The notes beneath the pieces were generated by a model. That model saw nothing but the letters and a program-made list of their open reading frames with translations, did not search any database and was not told the DNA's origin. Of a stretch of 64,000 nucleotides of DNA, positions 54,130-63,708 are shown one piece after another. Made by a program: the position numbers and the translations under genes. Position 1 is the first letter of the stretch. The number at the start of each line of letters is the position of its first letter. The DNA is taken from contig NZ_AJYK02000017.1 in the NCBI RefSeq assembly GCF_000286955.2, forward strand, positions 32,744-96,743, read 5' to 3'. The stretch comes from Vibrio rumoiensis 1S-45. GTDB taxonomy: Bacteria > Pseudomonadota > Gammaproteobacteria > Enterobacterales > Vibrionaceae.

Positions 54130-54277
54130 TATTGTTCTACATTTCCCTTTTCTTTATTCCTTACAATTCTTGTGCTTTTCTCGCTTTTGCACTAAACATA
54201 GCGTAAAATTCGCTCCCTAAATTTATACCGCTTGGTGGTATGAATCTGACCTGAAATCAGACCTTGAGAAAACAACT

Positions 54278-55744
54278 ATGTTAAAACCTGAATCTAACTT
54301 CGTTCCAGAACTATTGTCCCCTGCTGGCAGTTTAAAAAACATGCGCTACGCTTTTGCTTATGGTGCTGATGCTGTTTATGCTGGGCAACCTCGTTATAGC
54401 CTTCGCGTTCGTAACAATGAATTCAACCACGAAAACCTTCAAATCGGTATCGATGAAGCACATGCGCTTGGTAAAAAGTTGTATGTGGTATGCAATATTC
54501 AACCACATAACTCTAAGCTGAAAACCTTCATTCGCGACTTAAAACCGATTGTAGAAATGGGACCAGATGCTTTGATCATGTCTGATCCTGGTTTAATTAT
54601 GATGGTTCGTGAAGCTTTTCCTGATATGGCTATTCATCTTTCTGTACAGGCGAACGCTGTGAACTGGGCGACCGTGAAGTTTTGGTCGACTCAAGGTATT
54701 GAGCGCGTGATTTTATCTCGTGAGCTCTCACTGGAAGAAATAGAAGAAATTCATGAACATTGCCCAGAAACTGAGCTGGAAATATTCGTTCATGGTGCAT
54801 TGTGTATGGCCTATTCTGGTCGCTGTTTACTGTCTGGCTATATGAATAAACGCGATCCAAATCAAGGTACTTGTACTAATGCTTGTCGTTGGGAATACAA
54901 TGTTGAAAAGGGCAAAGAAGATGAAACAGGTCAAATCATTTCAGCTGATCCTGCAAACAGCGTAGAACAGTTTGATCCGAATGCTGCAACTAGCATTGAA
55001 GTCCAAGAACAACGCCCGGATAACACGCTAGGTCTTGGCAAACCAACAGATGAAGTGGTTCTGCTTTCTGAATCGCATCGCCCTGAAGAAAAAATGGCAG
55101 CCTTTGAAGATGAGCATGGTACTTACATCATGAACTCGAAAGATCTTCGCGCAGTACAACACGTTGAACGCTTAACTCAAATGGGTGTTCACTCCCTGAA
55201 AATTGAAGGTCGTACTAAGTCTTTTTACTACTGTGCTCGTACTGCGCAGGTTTACCGAAAAGCCATTGATGATGCTGTCGCAGGTCGTCCTTTTGATGAT
55301 AGCTTAATGGGCACTCTAGAGAGCCTTGCTCACCGTGGCTACACTGAAGGCTTTTTACGCCGCCATACTCATGACTCATACCAAAACTACGACTATGGTT
55401 ACTCTGTTTCTGATTCACAACAATTCGTGGGTGAGTTTACCGGTAAAACTCGCGTATCAGAAAAACACGGTCACCTTGCAGAAGTCGAAGTGAAAAATAA
55501 ATTTATGGTGGGTGATAGCATTGAAATGATGACGCCTCGTGGAAATATCATCTTCACGCTTGAAGCGATGGAAAACCGTAAATTCCAAGAAGTCGATGAT
55601 GCTAAAGGTAATGGTCACTTTGTCTTTATTCCAGTGCCAGAAGATTTGGATCTCAGCTTTGGTTTGTTAATGCGTAATCTGTCTACAGGGCAAAATACAC
55701 GTAACCCAAACCAAGCAGCTCAAACTGCGACTACAGAAGCATAA
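54278..55744 (+). CDS. trhP: Prephenate-dependent tRNA U34 hydroxylase TrhP (YegQ, peptidase U32 family)
   Basis: 488 aa. U32-family protein that in E. coli is needed for 5-hydroxyuridine at tRNA position 34. Starts PELLSPAGSLKNMRYAFAYGADAVYAGQ; the U32 signature EIFVHGALCMAYSGRCLLSGYM is followed by the cysteine cluster region (GTCTNACRWEY), and a C-terminal beta domain. Cluster cysteines suggest an Fe-S centre. The leader has a small TCTGA / TCAGA hairpin. Followed 3 nt later by a ferredoxin gene. Confidence 0.93.
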   Translation: MLKPESNFVPELLSPAGSLKNMRYAFAYGADAVYAGQPRYSLRVRNNEFNHENLQIGIDEAHALGKKLYVVCNIQPHNSKLKTFIRDLKPIVEMGPDALIMSDPGLIMMVREAFPDMAIHLSVQANAVNWATVKFWSTQGIERVILSRELSLEEIEEIHEHCPETELEIFVHGALCMAYSGRCLLSGYMNKRDPNQGTCTNACRWEYNVEKGKEDETGQIISADPANSVEQFDPNAATSIEVQEQRPDNTLGLGKPTDEVVLLSESHRPEEKMAAFEDEHGTYIMNSKDLRAVQHVERLTQMGVHSLKIEGRTKSFYYCARTAQVYRKAIDDAVAGRPFDDSLMGTLESLAHRGYTEGFLRRHTHDSYQNYDYGYSVSDSQQFVGEFTGKTRVSEKHGHLAEVEVKNKFMVGDSIEMMTPRGNIIFTLEAMENRKFQEVDDAKGNGHFVFIPVPEDLDLSFGLLMRNLSTGQNTRNPNQAAQTATTEA

Positions 55745-55747
55745 TAG

Positions 55748-56002
<255 letters not shown>

Positions 56003-56020
56003 CTTATCAGGCTATGTATG

Positions 56021-56053
56021 AAGGGCTGGAAGCATACCTTACTTCCTGCCCTT
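56021..56053 (+). terminator. Terminator after the ferredoxin gene
   Basis: Stem AAGGGC-T-GGAAG / CTTCC-T-GCCCTT with one T·T mismatch, then TTTTTTATC; 18 nt past the stop. Confidence 0.85.
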
Positions 56054-56089
56054 TTTTATCATGAACCACATCTTAAACTTTCTATTGGT

Positions 56090-56812
56090 TTATTTGGTCG
56101 CTAAGCCTTTTGAATTCAAGTAGTCACGAATAAAAGGGCGCGATTCTTTACTCAAACGTTCACTAATATGATCCGACCAAGATCCCGCTTTTTGATTACT
56201 GCCACGGGTTTGATAATAATGACTGGTTTCATCATCATACTCAGCAATCGCTTCCTCTGATAATGCTTGATAACCATCTTGATGAACCATCACTTTTTTC
56301 GGCAAACGTGGTTTTATTTTCGGATCTTGATCTGGGTGACCTAAACACATACCAAACATAACTGCGCAATATTTAGGTAAACCTAGTAACTCATCCACAG
56401 CTTTAGGGTTGTTTCGAAGCCCACCAATATAAACACCACCTAACCCTAAAGACTCCGCTGCTAATAAAGTGTTTTGCGCCATAATTCCGGCATCAATAGC
56501 ACCAATAAGAGTGAGTTCCGTGAATTCTGGCTTCACCTCTGGCGAAAGCTGAAAGTGCCTCTGATAGTCGATACAAAAAACAAGAAATTCAGCCGCAGTT
56601 TCTACGTATTGTTGCCCACCAGCACACTCAGCTAAAACGGTTCGTTTCTCTGGATCGGTAACGCGAATAATCGATGTTGTCTGTAAAAAACTTGATGATG
56701 ATGCAGAGATCCCAGCAGATAAAATTGTGTCTAATTGCTCTGGAGTGATAGCCTCACGCGTAAACTTTCGAATTGAACGGTGGCTTAACATCGTATCGAT
56801 AACTTGATTCAT
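56090..56812 (-). CDS. nfsA: NfsA-type oxygen-insensitive nitroreductase (FMN)
   Basis: 240 aa from the ATG at 56812, with a strong TTAGGAG before it; the open frame reaches 56938, but that extension runs through the terminator of the next operon. FMN-binding core: HRSIRKFT, GISASSSSFLQTTSIIRV, GAIDAGIMAQNTLLAAESLGLGGVYIGGLRNN, FGMCLGHPDQDP. Reduces nitroaromatics and quinones with NADPH. Length and GMCLGHP favour NfsA over NfsB. Confidence 0.9.
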   Translation of the reverse strand: MNQVIDTMLSHRSIRKFTREAITPEQLDTILSAGISASSSSFLQTTSIIRVTDPEKRTVLAECAGGQQYVETAAEFLVFCIDYQRHFQLSPEVKPEFTELTLIGAIDAGIMAQNTLLAAESLGLGGVYIGGLRNNPKAVDELLGLPKYCAVMFGMCLGHPDQDPKIKPRLPKKVMVHQDGYQALSEEAIAEYDDETSHYYQTRGSNQKAGSWSDHISERLSKESRPFIRDYLNSKGLATK

Positions 56813-56905
56813 TCTATCTCCTAACGCTATAACAAGCTGATAATAAACACAGTAAAGCATGGATAGAGAAAAATAAAAACCAGAAGAAAAAGGGAGGGAT
56901 AATAA

Positions 56906-56940
56906 AAATGGCCATAGCTTAAAACCAGCCATGGCCATTT
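56906..56940 (-). terminator. Terminator of the efflux/channel operon
   Basis: Perfect 10-bp arms AAATGGCCAT / ATGGCCATTT with a 15-nt loop and a TTTTTATT tail on the minus strand, 23 nt past the AI-2E-family gene. Confidence 0.8.
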
Positions 56941-56963
56941 ATTTCACACAAGATCAGATTTAA

Positions 56964-58079
56964 TTAACTTTCTTTCTTCTCATGTTGCTGAGCAAGTGGC
57001 GATTCATTTTCGCCCATTTTTAGCCAAGTCGTAAATAACTGGTACCAAATAGCTAAGATAACTGCACCTAAGAACAAACCAATAATGCCGGCAGCAAGCA
57101 TACCACCAATCGCACCAATCAAAATAATAGGCATAGGAACATCAACTCCGCGTCCCATTAGTATTGGTTTTAGAAAGTTATCAGATAGTCCAGCTAACAA
57201 AGCCCATACAGTAAAAATCACTGCACCTGTTGTATCGTGCGTTGCAAACACATAGAAAATAGTCGGTGCGACAATAATTAATGCAGGCAACTGAGCGATA
57301 GCTAAAAACAACACACCTAATGATAATATCCCAGCACCTGGAATACCAAAAACAAATAAAGCTGAACCAACTAAAATAGATTGAATGAAAGCAACACCAA
57401 CAACCCCAAGTAACACACTACGGATTGTCGCAGCTGTTAATTCAGTCCAGTCTTCACCATACTTACCAACAACGCGAACGGCAACTGTACGTAACATTTT
57501 GGCTGATGATTCTGCATGAGTCATAAAACCTGCAGCAATCAATAATGAAATGATACACATCAACAGAGTCACTAAACCACTACCCAATAAAGATGCGGTA
57601 CCAGTTACTGCAGATTTAATCTGAGGTAAAAACTGAACCAAAGCACTTTTTAAGTTAGTTGCAAATAATTCCCAAGCATCATAAATCTTATGTCCTACTA
57701 ATGGAATTTGTGCAATTCTCTCTGATGGTCCTGGAATAACAAAACTACCTGAATGCAGAGAGGTAACTAAATCAGTTATAAAAGAAAATAAAGATGACGA
57801 TAAAATAAAGAATGGTACTACAATTAACAAGATCGCCACAATGGTCAATAGTGTCGCTGAAAGCCCACGCTTACCATTTAACAATTTTTCTAATTTCTGT
57901 GTAAGAGGCATCAAAGCAACAGCAATAACCACCCCCCATATCACCGGAATAATAAAAGGTTTGATAATGTCATATGTCCAAAATAACAGGACAAATAACA
58001 AACCAATTCTTATCGACGACTCGATCATGTTACTAATAAAAACTTTACTATTATGTGCTTCTAATTGCTTATCCATCAT
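56964..58079 (-). CDS. AI-2E family transporter (YdiK/TqsA-like)
   Basis: 371 aa. About seven to eight membrane helices with the family pattern: PFIIPVIWGVVIAVALMPLTQKLEK at helix 2-3, GLSATLLTIVAILLIVVPFFIL, a periplasmic stretch, and the C-terminal run FLKPILMGRGVDVPMPIILIGAIGGMLAAGIIGLFLGAV. Some members export quorum signal AI-2 and others act as Na+/H+ antiporters, so substrate is open. Last gene of the six-gene operon, 16 nt after the K+ channel; both share the leader TTAGGTAAGTA. Confidence 0.88.
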   Translation of the reverse strand: MMDKQLEAHNSKVFISNMIESSIRIGLLFVLLFWTYDIIKPFIIPVIWGVVIAVALMPLTQKLEKLLNGKRGLSATLLTIVAILLIVVPFFILSSSLFSFITDLVTSLHSGSFVIPGPSERIAQIPLVGHKIYDAWELFATNLKSALVQFLPQIKSAVTGTASLLGSGLVTLLMCIISLLIAAGFMTHAESSAKMLRTVAVRVVGKYGEDWTELTAATIRSVLLGVVGVAFIQSILVGSALFVFGIPGAGILSLGVLFLAIAQLPALIIVAPTIFYVFATHDTTGAVIFTVWALLAGLSDNFLKPILMGRGVDVPMPIILIGAIGGMLAAGIIGLFLGAVILAIWYQLFTTWLKMGENESPLAQQHEKKES

Positions 58080-58095
58080 ACTTACCTAATTAAAG

Positions 58096-58764
58096 TTACT
58101 TACCCTGATTACTGATACTTGAGCTCACTAAACTGGACACAACTATGGCCATGTAGAAAACCCCTGCTATTGCTTCCAAATATACAATTACTTCAGAAAA
58201 GGGAGTCAAAGGGCTGACATCACCGTAACCTAAAGTGGTTAATGTTACGAAACTAAAGTAAGCCATGTGCGAGAAGTTCTCTCCCCAAGGCACTGCATTT
58301 ACACCCGTGAATGCATTCGGCATAAATTCTAAAATAATTAAATATGCTACCGTCCACATAAGCCCGAGTAACAAAAATAAAGAAATAGAACCAACGACCT
58401 TATTCATATCGACGTTACCAGTGAAGAGCACTTGCTTTGAAACCGCTTTAAACATGCCAAAAAAGAACATAAACATTAAAAAAAGCATGGCAATGTCCAT
58501 CTCTTGTATTGAAAAAATACTCCCAATAGCAATCACAGAAATAAAGCCAACCACAATAAGGCCCAAAAACTGATTCCAACGTTTCCCAAACCTTAAACTG
58601 ACTAAACAAACCAAAAAGGTTAGGACCGTCAAACCTTCCAACGTGTACTCTAAAAATCCAAAATCACTTGGTAGGGCTTGTGCTAAAGATGAAAAGACCA
58701 AAAACCCAACCAAGGCAAAAGTCATGTAATAAAAATTATTTGTTTTACTAATTTTGTTACGCAT
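58096..58764 (-). CDS. Potassium channel family protein (GYGD filter)
   Basis: 222 aa. Six predicted helices (about 12-30, 43-60, 66-87, 90-108, 124-145, 188-212). The pore loop before the last helix reads TLTTLGYGDVSPLTP, the K+-selective signature. Helix 4 lacks the regular arginines of a voltage sensor and there is no RCK/TrkA-N domain, so gating is unknown. 22 nt after the HlyD-type gene and 16 nt before the AI-2E-family gene. Confidence 0.88.
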   Translation of the reverse strand: MRNKISKTNNFYYMTFALVGFLVFSSLAQALPSDFGFLEYTLEGLTVLTFLVCLVSLRFGKRWNQFLGLIVVGFISVIAIGSIFSIQEMDIAMLFLMFMFFFGMFKAVSKQVLFTGNVDMNKVVGSISLFLLLGLMWTVAYLIILEFMPNAFTGVNAVPWGENFSHMAYFSFVTLTTLGYGDVSPLTPFSEVIVYLEAIAGVFYMAIVVSSLVSSSISNQGK

Positions 58765-58786
58765 TATCTACTTACCTAATGTCTAA

Positions 58787-59698
58787 TTAATTCGATGTTG
58801 CTTGTTGAGTGCTACTTTCATCTTCTTGATGAACCATGATCGATGCCGTTAATCCAAATCGTAAATGTATGTTTTCTGGAAGTTCATCAATCACTACTTT
58901 TACTGGGATACGTTGTGCTAAACGAATCCATTGAAAAACAGGGTTTACGTTAGGTAATAAGTTGTAACCAACCGTTCCATCCTTCGGGGCGATACCCCAA
59001 CCGATAGATTCCACATGAGCTTTTAGCGGAGTATCTGGATGAGCCATTAATGTTACGGTCGCATCAGCGCCAGGTTGAATGCTTTCCAATTGATTTTCTC
59101 TAAAATACCCAAATACCCAAAAACTATTAATATCAACTAAAGCCAATAGTGGTTGGTTAGCAACCGCTTGTGTTCCAGTGCGAATATCAACATTAGAAAC
59201 ATACCCATCTACCGATGCATAGACTTTGGTGAATTGCAGGTTTAATTCAGCAGATTTAAGTTGCTCTTCAGCTGATTTAATTTGTAGTAAAGATTGTTTG
59301 TAAGCAATTTCTTTACGAATTAAATCTTTATGAGAAACAGAGCCTTTATCGCGATCCCGCATTTCTTGAACACGTTCAAATTCCACTTTTTTACCATAGG
59401 CGTTGTTCTTAGCTTGCTCTACAGATACTTTTGATTGATCAAGTGCGACTTGGTAAGTGCTAGGATCAATGGCAAAAAGTAAGTCACCTTGGTGAACAAA
59501 TTGGTTGTCTTTTATGCTCACTTGCGTGATTGGCCCTGATACTCGAGGTGCGACTTTAATGACGTTAGCGCGTACTTGCCCATCGCGAGTCCAAGGGTTA
59601 TTGAAATACTCTTCATATTTAGAATAGCCGAGATAAATCGCGCCACCCAAAATTACGAGGTTGATTAATATAATTGACAGTTTTTTTATCTTTTTCAA
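58787..59698 (-). CDS. HlyD-family membrane fusion protein (AaeA-like adaptor)
   Basis: 303 aa. N-terminal membrane helix (about 8-24), then NPWTRDGQVRANVIKVAPRVSGPI, a biotinyl-lipoyl half motif, a helical hairpin (about 85-150), the second half (VYASVDGYVSNVDIRTGTQAV) and a beta-barrel region. Bridges an inner-membrane pump and the outer-membrane channel. It closely follows the AaeA/EmrA subtype that goes with DUF1656 and FUSC proteins. Confidence 0.92.
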   Translation of the reverse strand: MKKIKKLSIILINLVILGGAIYLGYSKYEEYFNNPWTRDGQVRANVIKVAPRVSGPITQVSIKDNQFVHQGDLLFAIDPSTYQVALDQSKVSVEQAKNNAYGKKVEFERVQEMRDRDKGSVSHKDLIRKEIAYKQSLLQIKSAEEQLKSAELNLQFTKVYASVDGYVSNVDIRTGTQAVANQPLLALVDINSFWVFGYFRENQLESIQPGADATVTLMAHPDTPLKAHVESIGWGIAPKDGTVGYNLLPNVNPVFQWIRLAQRIPVKVVIDELPENIHLRFGLTASIMVHQEDESSTQQATSN

Positions 59699-59706
59699 AA
59701 CAACAC

Positions 59707-59916
59707 CTAAAATTGTAGAAAAAATCGATCAATGATGACTAAATAAATAGTACAAAATGCAATGAACGTTAAAGAGGGATACGCAATAAATCGAGCGATC
59801 CTTGTTCTATTCAAAATCATCACTGTTATCCAAGTAAAGATTACTGATAAAACTAAAACCGATAAAATTGGCGAAAAATACACATCACCAATAGAAAGTT
59901 CATGAGGAGCCGACAT
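59707..59916 (-). CDS. DUF1656 small membrane protein (AaeX-like)
   Basis: 69 aa, two hydrophobic helices (about 16-36 and 46-66), starting HELSIGDVYFSPIL as typical of DUF1656. Found between adaptor and pump genes of aromatic-acid efflux operons; role unknown. Its ATG overlaps the stop of the outer-membrane gene by one base (TAATG), and 8 nt separate it from the adaptor gene. Confidence 0.93.
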   Translation of the reverse strand: MSAPHELSIGDVYFSPILSVLVLSVIFTWITVMILNRTRIARFIAYPSLTFIAFCTIYLVIIDRFFLQF

Positions 59917-61532
59917 TATTCAGACTCCTTTTTTTGTATAGATTCTGGTGAGCTTGTAGCAGAGTCAGGTAATGTTGGAGCATCATCTAAATAATCTCCC
60001 CAATCTGTTCTATCTTTCATTTGATCGATATTTTTCTGACTAACAAAAGGCATACCAGTTGTCGCCTGCCAGCCACCACCTAACGCTTTATACAGCGCAA
60101 CAACTTGATTGGCTAAATTACCTTTAACTTGAGCGTAAGCATCTTCATTTTGAGTCATTCGAGTTACTGAATTTAATAATCGCTCAAAGGTTATTTGCCC
60201 ATTTTGATATTGGATCATAGAGATATTAAAAGCACGAACAGCAGCTTCTACCGAATCAAAACGAAGTTTCTTTTGATCTTGATAAATCGAGTAAGATGAC
60301 ATAGCCGTACTCACTTCTTGAACCGCTTCTAAAACATCTTGATTATAGTTAACTAAAGCTTCTTGTAATTTTGCATCTTGTAAACGCACATTATTTTTTA
60401 CACGACCATATTGAAAAACATTCCAACTGAATGAAGGTCCAGCACTTAACGTTAATGAATCACTAAAACTAAAGCTATCTCCAGCAGGTACCGTACTATT
60501 AATACCAATAGCGCCAAAGAGTGAAAAACTTGGATATAACTCCGTTTTAGCAGCTCCAATTTGAGCACTTTGAGCATGTGCTTGTAATTCTGCCACTTGC
60601 AGATCTGGTCTTCTCAAAACCAATGAAGCATCAACTGTAGCTGCTAATACTGGGGGTTTTGGAATCAAAGAGTCGTCATCATACCCCGCCGTTACCCGTG
60701 AACGATTAGCATTATAATCTGAGTTATATTTTGCGACTTTTTGCTGTATTTCTGATGAATTAAGCAACGGTGAAACTTGTTCAGGTAATAAACCTAACAA
60801 TACTGCTAACGCATTCTTAGATTGCATCATGCCAATTTGCAATGCAGACAAAGACGCTTGAGTACTATAAAGCTGAGTCTTTGCTTGTTGCACATCGAGT
60901 TCGGTCACATCACCAGAATCGAACTGAGCTTGTGTTATACGCAAAACTCGCTTTTGTATCTCAATATTCCGCTCTGAAAGTAAAATACGCTCTTGGAATG
61001 TTCTGTAATTTAAGTAATTTCTTGCTACTTCGGCTGTAATGCTAACGGCAACATTTCGATAAGAAGCAATCATGGCATAATATGAAGCTTGTGCAGATTC
61101 CGTTCCTCTGGCGTATTTCCCCCACACATCCATTTCCCAACCAGCATCAAATGACAAATTGGATGAATTAAAAGAATGTTCATTGTTGTACGTTCGAGCT
61201 AAGTTACCAGAGACTTGTTGAACTTGAGGGTAACGAAGTGAATCACTGATCCCCAGCACCATTCTAGATTGCAAAATGCGCAACCCTGCTGCTTCTAAAT
61301 TAAGGTTTTGCTTCGTAGCGGTATCAATTAAGCTATTTAAGCTAGGATCATTAAATTGTGTCCACCAACGTTCGGTTTCAACCTGAGCTTGCTGGGTGTC
61401 TTGTTTTGTCCAATGGCTTGGTAAAGCAACTGGTTCTGGCCCTTCAAAATCAGGGCCTAGCACTGTACAAGCAGTAAGACTTAATACTGACGTCATGATT
61501 AAAATTTTTTGTACATAGGGTGACAACATCAT
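59916..61532 (-). CDS. Outer-membrane efflux lipoprotein (NodT/TolC family)
   Basis: 538 aa from the ATG at 61532, 4 nt after the FUSC stop; AAGG lies 10 nt upstream. Lipoprotein signal with lipobox SLTAC, then VLGPDFEGPEP, RWWTQFNDPSLNSLI and two OEP repeats, including RRPDLQVAELQAHAQSAQIGAAKTELYPSFSL. It forms the trimeric outer-membrane channel for the pump encoded next to it. Having its own NodT-type channel in the operon differs from E. coli aaeXAB, which borrows TolC. Confidence 0.93.
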   Translation of the reverse strand: MMLSPYVQKILIMTSVLSLTACTVLGPDFEGPEPVALPSHWTKQDTQQAQVETERWWTQFNDPSLNSLIDTATKQNLNLEAAGLRILQSRMVLGISDSLRYPQVQQVSGNLARTYNNEHSFNSSNLSFDAGWEMDVWGKYARGTESAQASYYAMIASYRNVAVSITAEVARNYLNYRTFQERILLSERNIEIQKRVLRITQAQFDSGDVTELDVQQAKTQLYSTQASLSALQIGMMQSKNALAVLLGLLPEQVSPLLNSSEIQQKVAKYNSDYNANRSRVTAGYDDDSLIPKPPVLAATVDASLVLRRPDLQVAELQAHAQSAQIGAAKTELYPSFSLFGAIGINSTVPAGDSFSFSDSLTLSAGPSFSWNVFQYGRVKNNVRLQDAKLQEALVNYNQDVLEAVQEVSTAMSSYSIYQDQKKLRFDSVEAAVRAFNISMIQYQNGQITFERLLNSVTRMTQNEDAYAQVKGNLANQVVALYKALGGGWQATTGMPFVSQKNIDQMKDRTDWGDYLDDAPTLPDSATSSPESIQKKESE

Positions 61533-61536
61533 GTGG

Positions 61537-63708
61537 TTAAAACCTTTTTTCTTGTAGATGTTTCCAATCAATACCGTCATGCGCCACTTGGCACTGAAGA
61601 ATCGACTTATAGATATTTTTTTGACTGTTCAAAAAAATGTAAAACTCAGCAACTTTCTTATCGCTATATTGAGTTAAATCAATCGATTCAAAGAATGCAT
61701 TAAGCTTAGCTTCAATTGACTCATAAGGTTGAGAATATTTTTGAAAGTGCAAATTGGATGAATTTTCTTCACCTATTTTCAAAACAATAAGCTGTGCCAT
61801 ATTTAACTCTTGGAAATCTTTTTTAGCCAACCTTACTAATTCATTATCTTTAAATTGAGCTTCATAACTGACTAAGCTATTCATGTTATTTTTAAGAAGA
61901 TCACATGAAGAGATAAATTCGTCATATCGACATTGCTCTGTCTTATTAAAGTATTTTTTATTCAGCTTACTTTCCCATAGGGTCAGTTTCTTCAAACTAA
62001 CATTCATGGTTTCAATTGATATCTTTAATTTCAATTTACTGAGTAATGTCTCTGGAAAAGACATTTTTGTTAACTTTAATATTGATGATGAATGTCGAAA
62101 GAAACGTTCTTGTACAACACAAAACAAGTGCTCAGGCTTAGTCGAAAATGGTACGTAATAGAATATGAATATCATAGCTACTACAAGATAAAACAGCGTC
62201 ATAGTAGAAAGTAAAATAGCAAAGTTTAAATGCATAGGACTAGATATCCCCATGACAAAAAATCCAAGCATAAATAATATAGTGATTGGTCGTTTAAAGA
62301 CATAAAAGGCAATAAACGTATAAGCAAAGATAAATATTCCCAGCTCCATCCCTAATGTCAGGTGAGGTAATATGAATACATAAGATGGAATTGCGATCAC
62401 AAAGCTAAAAGTAAATAAAGCAAGTAACATTATTGGATGCACAGGTAAAAATGAAAGTAACATCATGTACATAGTTGAGAAAATGACAAATGTGTACCCA
62501 CCTGGCGGGTTAAAATTAATCCAAAGCATCCCAGAAAACCAGTACATGATGAAAACTTTAATTGCCGTCTTAAAGTTTTCCATATCCCACAATAAAAACT
62601 TAGATACTTTCTTAGGGACAAAATCAGAATAACTAATCGTTTCAGTAACCGAGTCGATACATTTAATGGTATTAGATAAACGGATTAACTTTTCCTGAAG
62701 TGTATTCATCGCGTTTGATAACATCACAGCAGACGCTTTGTCTAACGGTGAAATTGTCACCGTAGGTTGCTCAAACTCAACCTTTATTTCTTTCAATATC
62801 TCATCTGACTCTTCAAGCCAAGCCTTCTGTAGAGATTCAAATAAAGCAGTAACATTGAGAGTGGCTTGTTCATACTCAGGTAAATATGATGAAATCGATT
62901 CATTAGATAATTGTTTCTCATTCACCAATAGAACTAATTGTTCTGTGATTTTTTGACAGTAAAAGACAAGGTGATCCCACTCTTTTCGGTATGACGAAAT
63001 ATCACTGCATTCTTTACTTAAGTTATGGTAAGAAGTCTCCAGTAAAGTTTGAGCTTGTTGTAATTGCTTTACTTTTTTTGTTAAAGACCGACTTTTCTGT
63101 TCACTCTCTTCATTTTCACTTTTATCTGAAACATTAGCCGTTAGCAAAGAAAAGATATCGCTTTGTAATTGATTCAGCTTTACGACTGTTTGGTGAAGAT
63201 TCTTTTCAGCTTGGAATGGAAAAATAAAGACACTGACCAAGGTATAAATAACCACTCCAAATGCAGTCATAAATGCTCGATCTATACCATATAAAAACGC
63301 CCCATCCGTATCACCGCCATTTGATGTCATTAAAATAACAACACCAATAAGCATAAATAATGTGGGATCCGCTCGATATGCTTTACGTAGATAAAAAATA
63401 AATGACACTATGATGGATACAGAAAGCATGTATGAAAAGCGGTCTTGTGCAAATAGACCAACTAAACACAAACCAATTGCAGCACCAATAAGTGTGCCGA
63501 CCACCCTCATACTACCTTTAGATAAAGATTCTCTTCTTCCACCTGTAGAAGCAATAAGCATAACTGTTGTTGCAGCTGTTGAACCGTGCGGCCATCCCAT
63601 AGACATGGGTATCAAATATGCTAACGATAGACTCAATGCAACTCGAAAAGCGAATTTAAATTTGTCACTTAAATGAAATGGAAAAAGCCAGTTAAACGAA
63701 GTCAGCAT
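61537..63708 (-). CDS. FUSC-family inner-membrane efflux protein (AaeB-like)
   Basis: 723 aa. Two halves, each with a bundle of membrane helices: about 18-170 (FRVALSLSLAYLIPMSMGWPHGSTAATTVMLIASTGGRRES) and about 378-520 (YWFSGMLWINFNPPGGYTFVIFSTMYMML), separated by a helical cytosolic region (about 170-350) and followed by a C-terminal soluble helical part. AaeB exports aromatic carboxylic acids, but this protein is divergent and the substrate is unknown. First gene of the operon; no strong RBS is visible. Confidence 0.87.
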   Translation of the reverse strand: MLTSFNWLFPFHLSDKFKFAFRVALSLSLAYLIPMSMGWPHGSTAATTVMLIASTGGRRESLSKGSMRVVGTLIGAAIGLCLVGLFAQDRFSYMLSVSIIVSFIFYLRKAYRADPTLFMLIGVVILMTSNGGDTDGAFLYGIDRAFMTAFGVVIYTLVSVFIFPFQAEKNLHQTVVKLNQLQSDIFSLLTANVSDKSENEESEQKSRSLTKKVKQLQQAQTLLETSYHNLSKECSDISSYRKEWDHLVFYCQKITEQLVLLVNEKQLSNESISSYLPEYEQATLNVTALFESLQKAWLEESDEILKEIKVEFEQPTVTISPLDKASAVMLSNAMNTLQEKLIRLSNTIKCIDSVTETISYSDFVPKKVSKFLLWDMENFKTAIKVFIMYWFSGMLWINFNPPGGYTFVIFSTMYMMLLSFLPVHPIMLLALFTFSFVIAIPSYVFILPHLTLGMELGIFIFAYTFIAFYVFKRPITILFMLGFFVMGISSPMHLNFAILLSTMTLFYLVVAMIFIFYYVPFSTKPEHLFCVVQERFFRHSSSILKLTKMSFPETLLSKLKLKISIETMNVSLKKLTLWESKLNKKYFNKTEQCRYDEFISSCDLLKNNMNSLVSYEAQFKDNELVRLAKKDFQELNMAQLIVLKIGEENSSNLHFQKYSQPYESIEAKLNAFFESIDLTQYSDKKVAEFYIFLNSQKNIYKSILQCQVAHDGIDWKHLQEKRF

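Noticed and set aside
56813..56938. N-terminal extension of the nitroreductase that resembles a signal peptide
   Set aside because: It contains the terminator of the neighbouring operon and precedes a strong TTAGGAG with an ATG that matches the family start.
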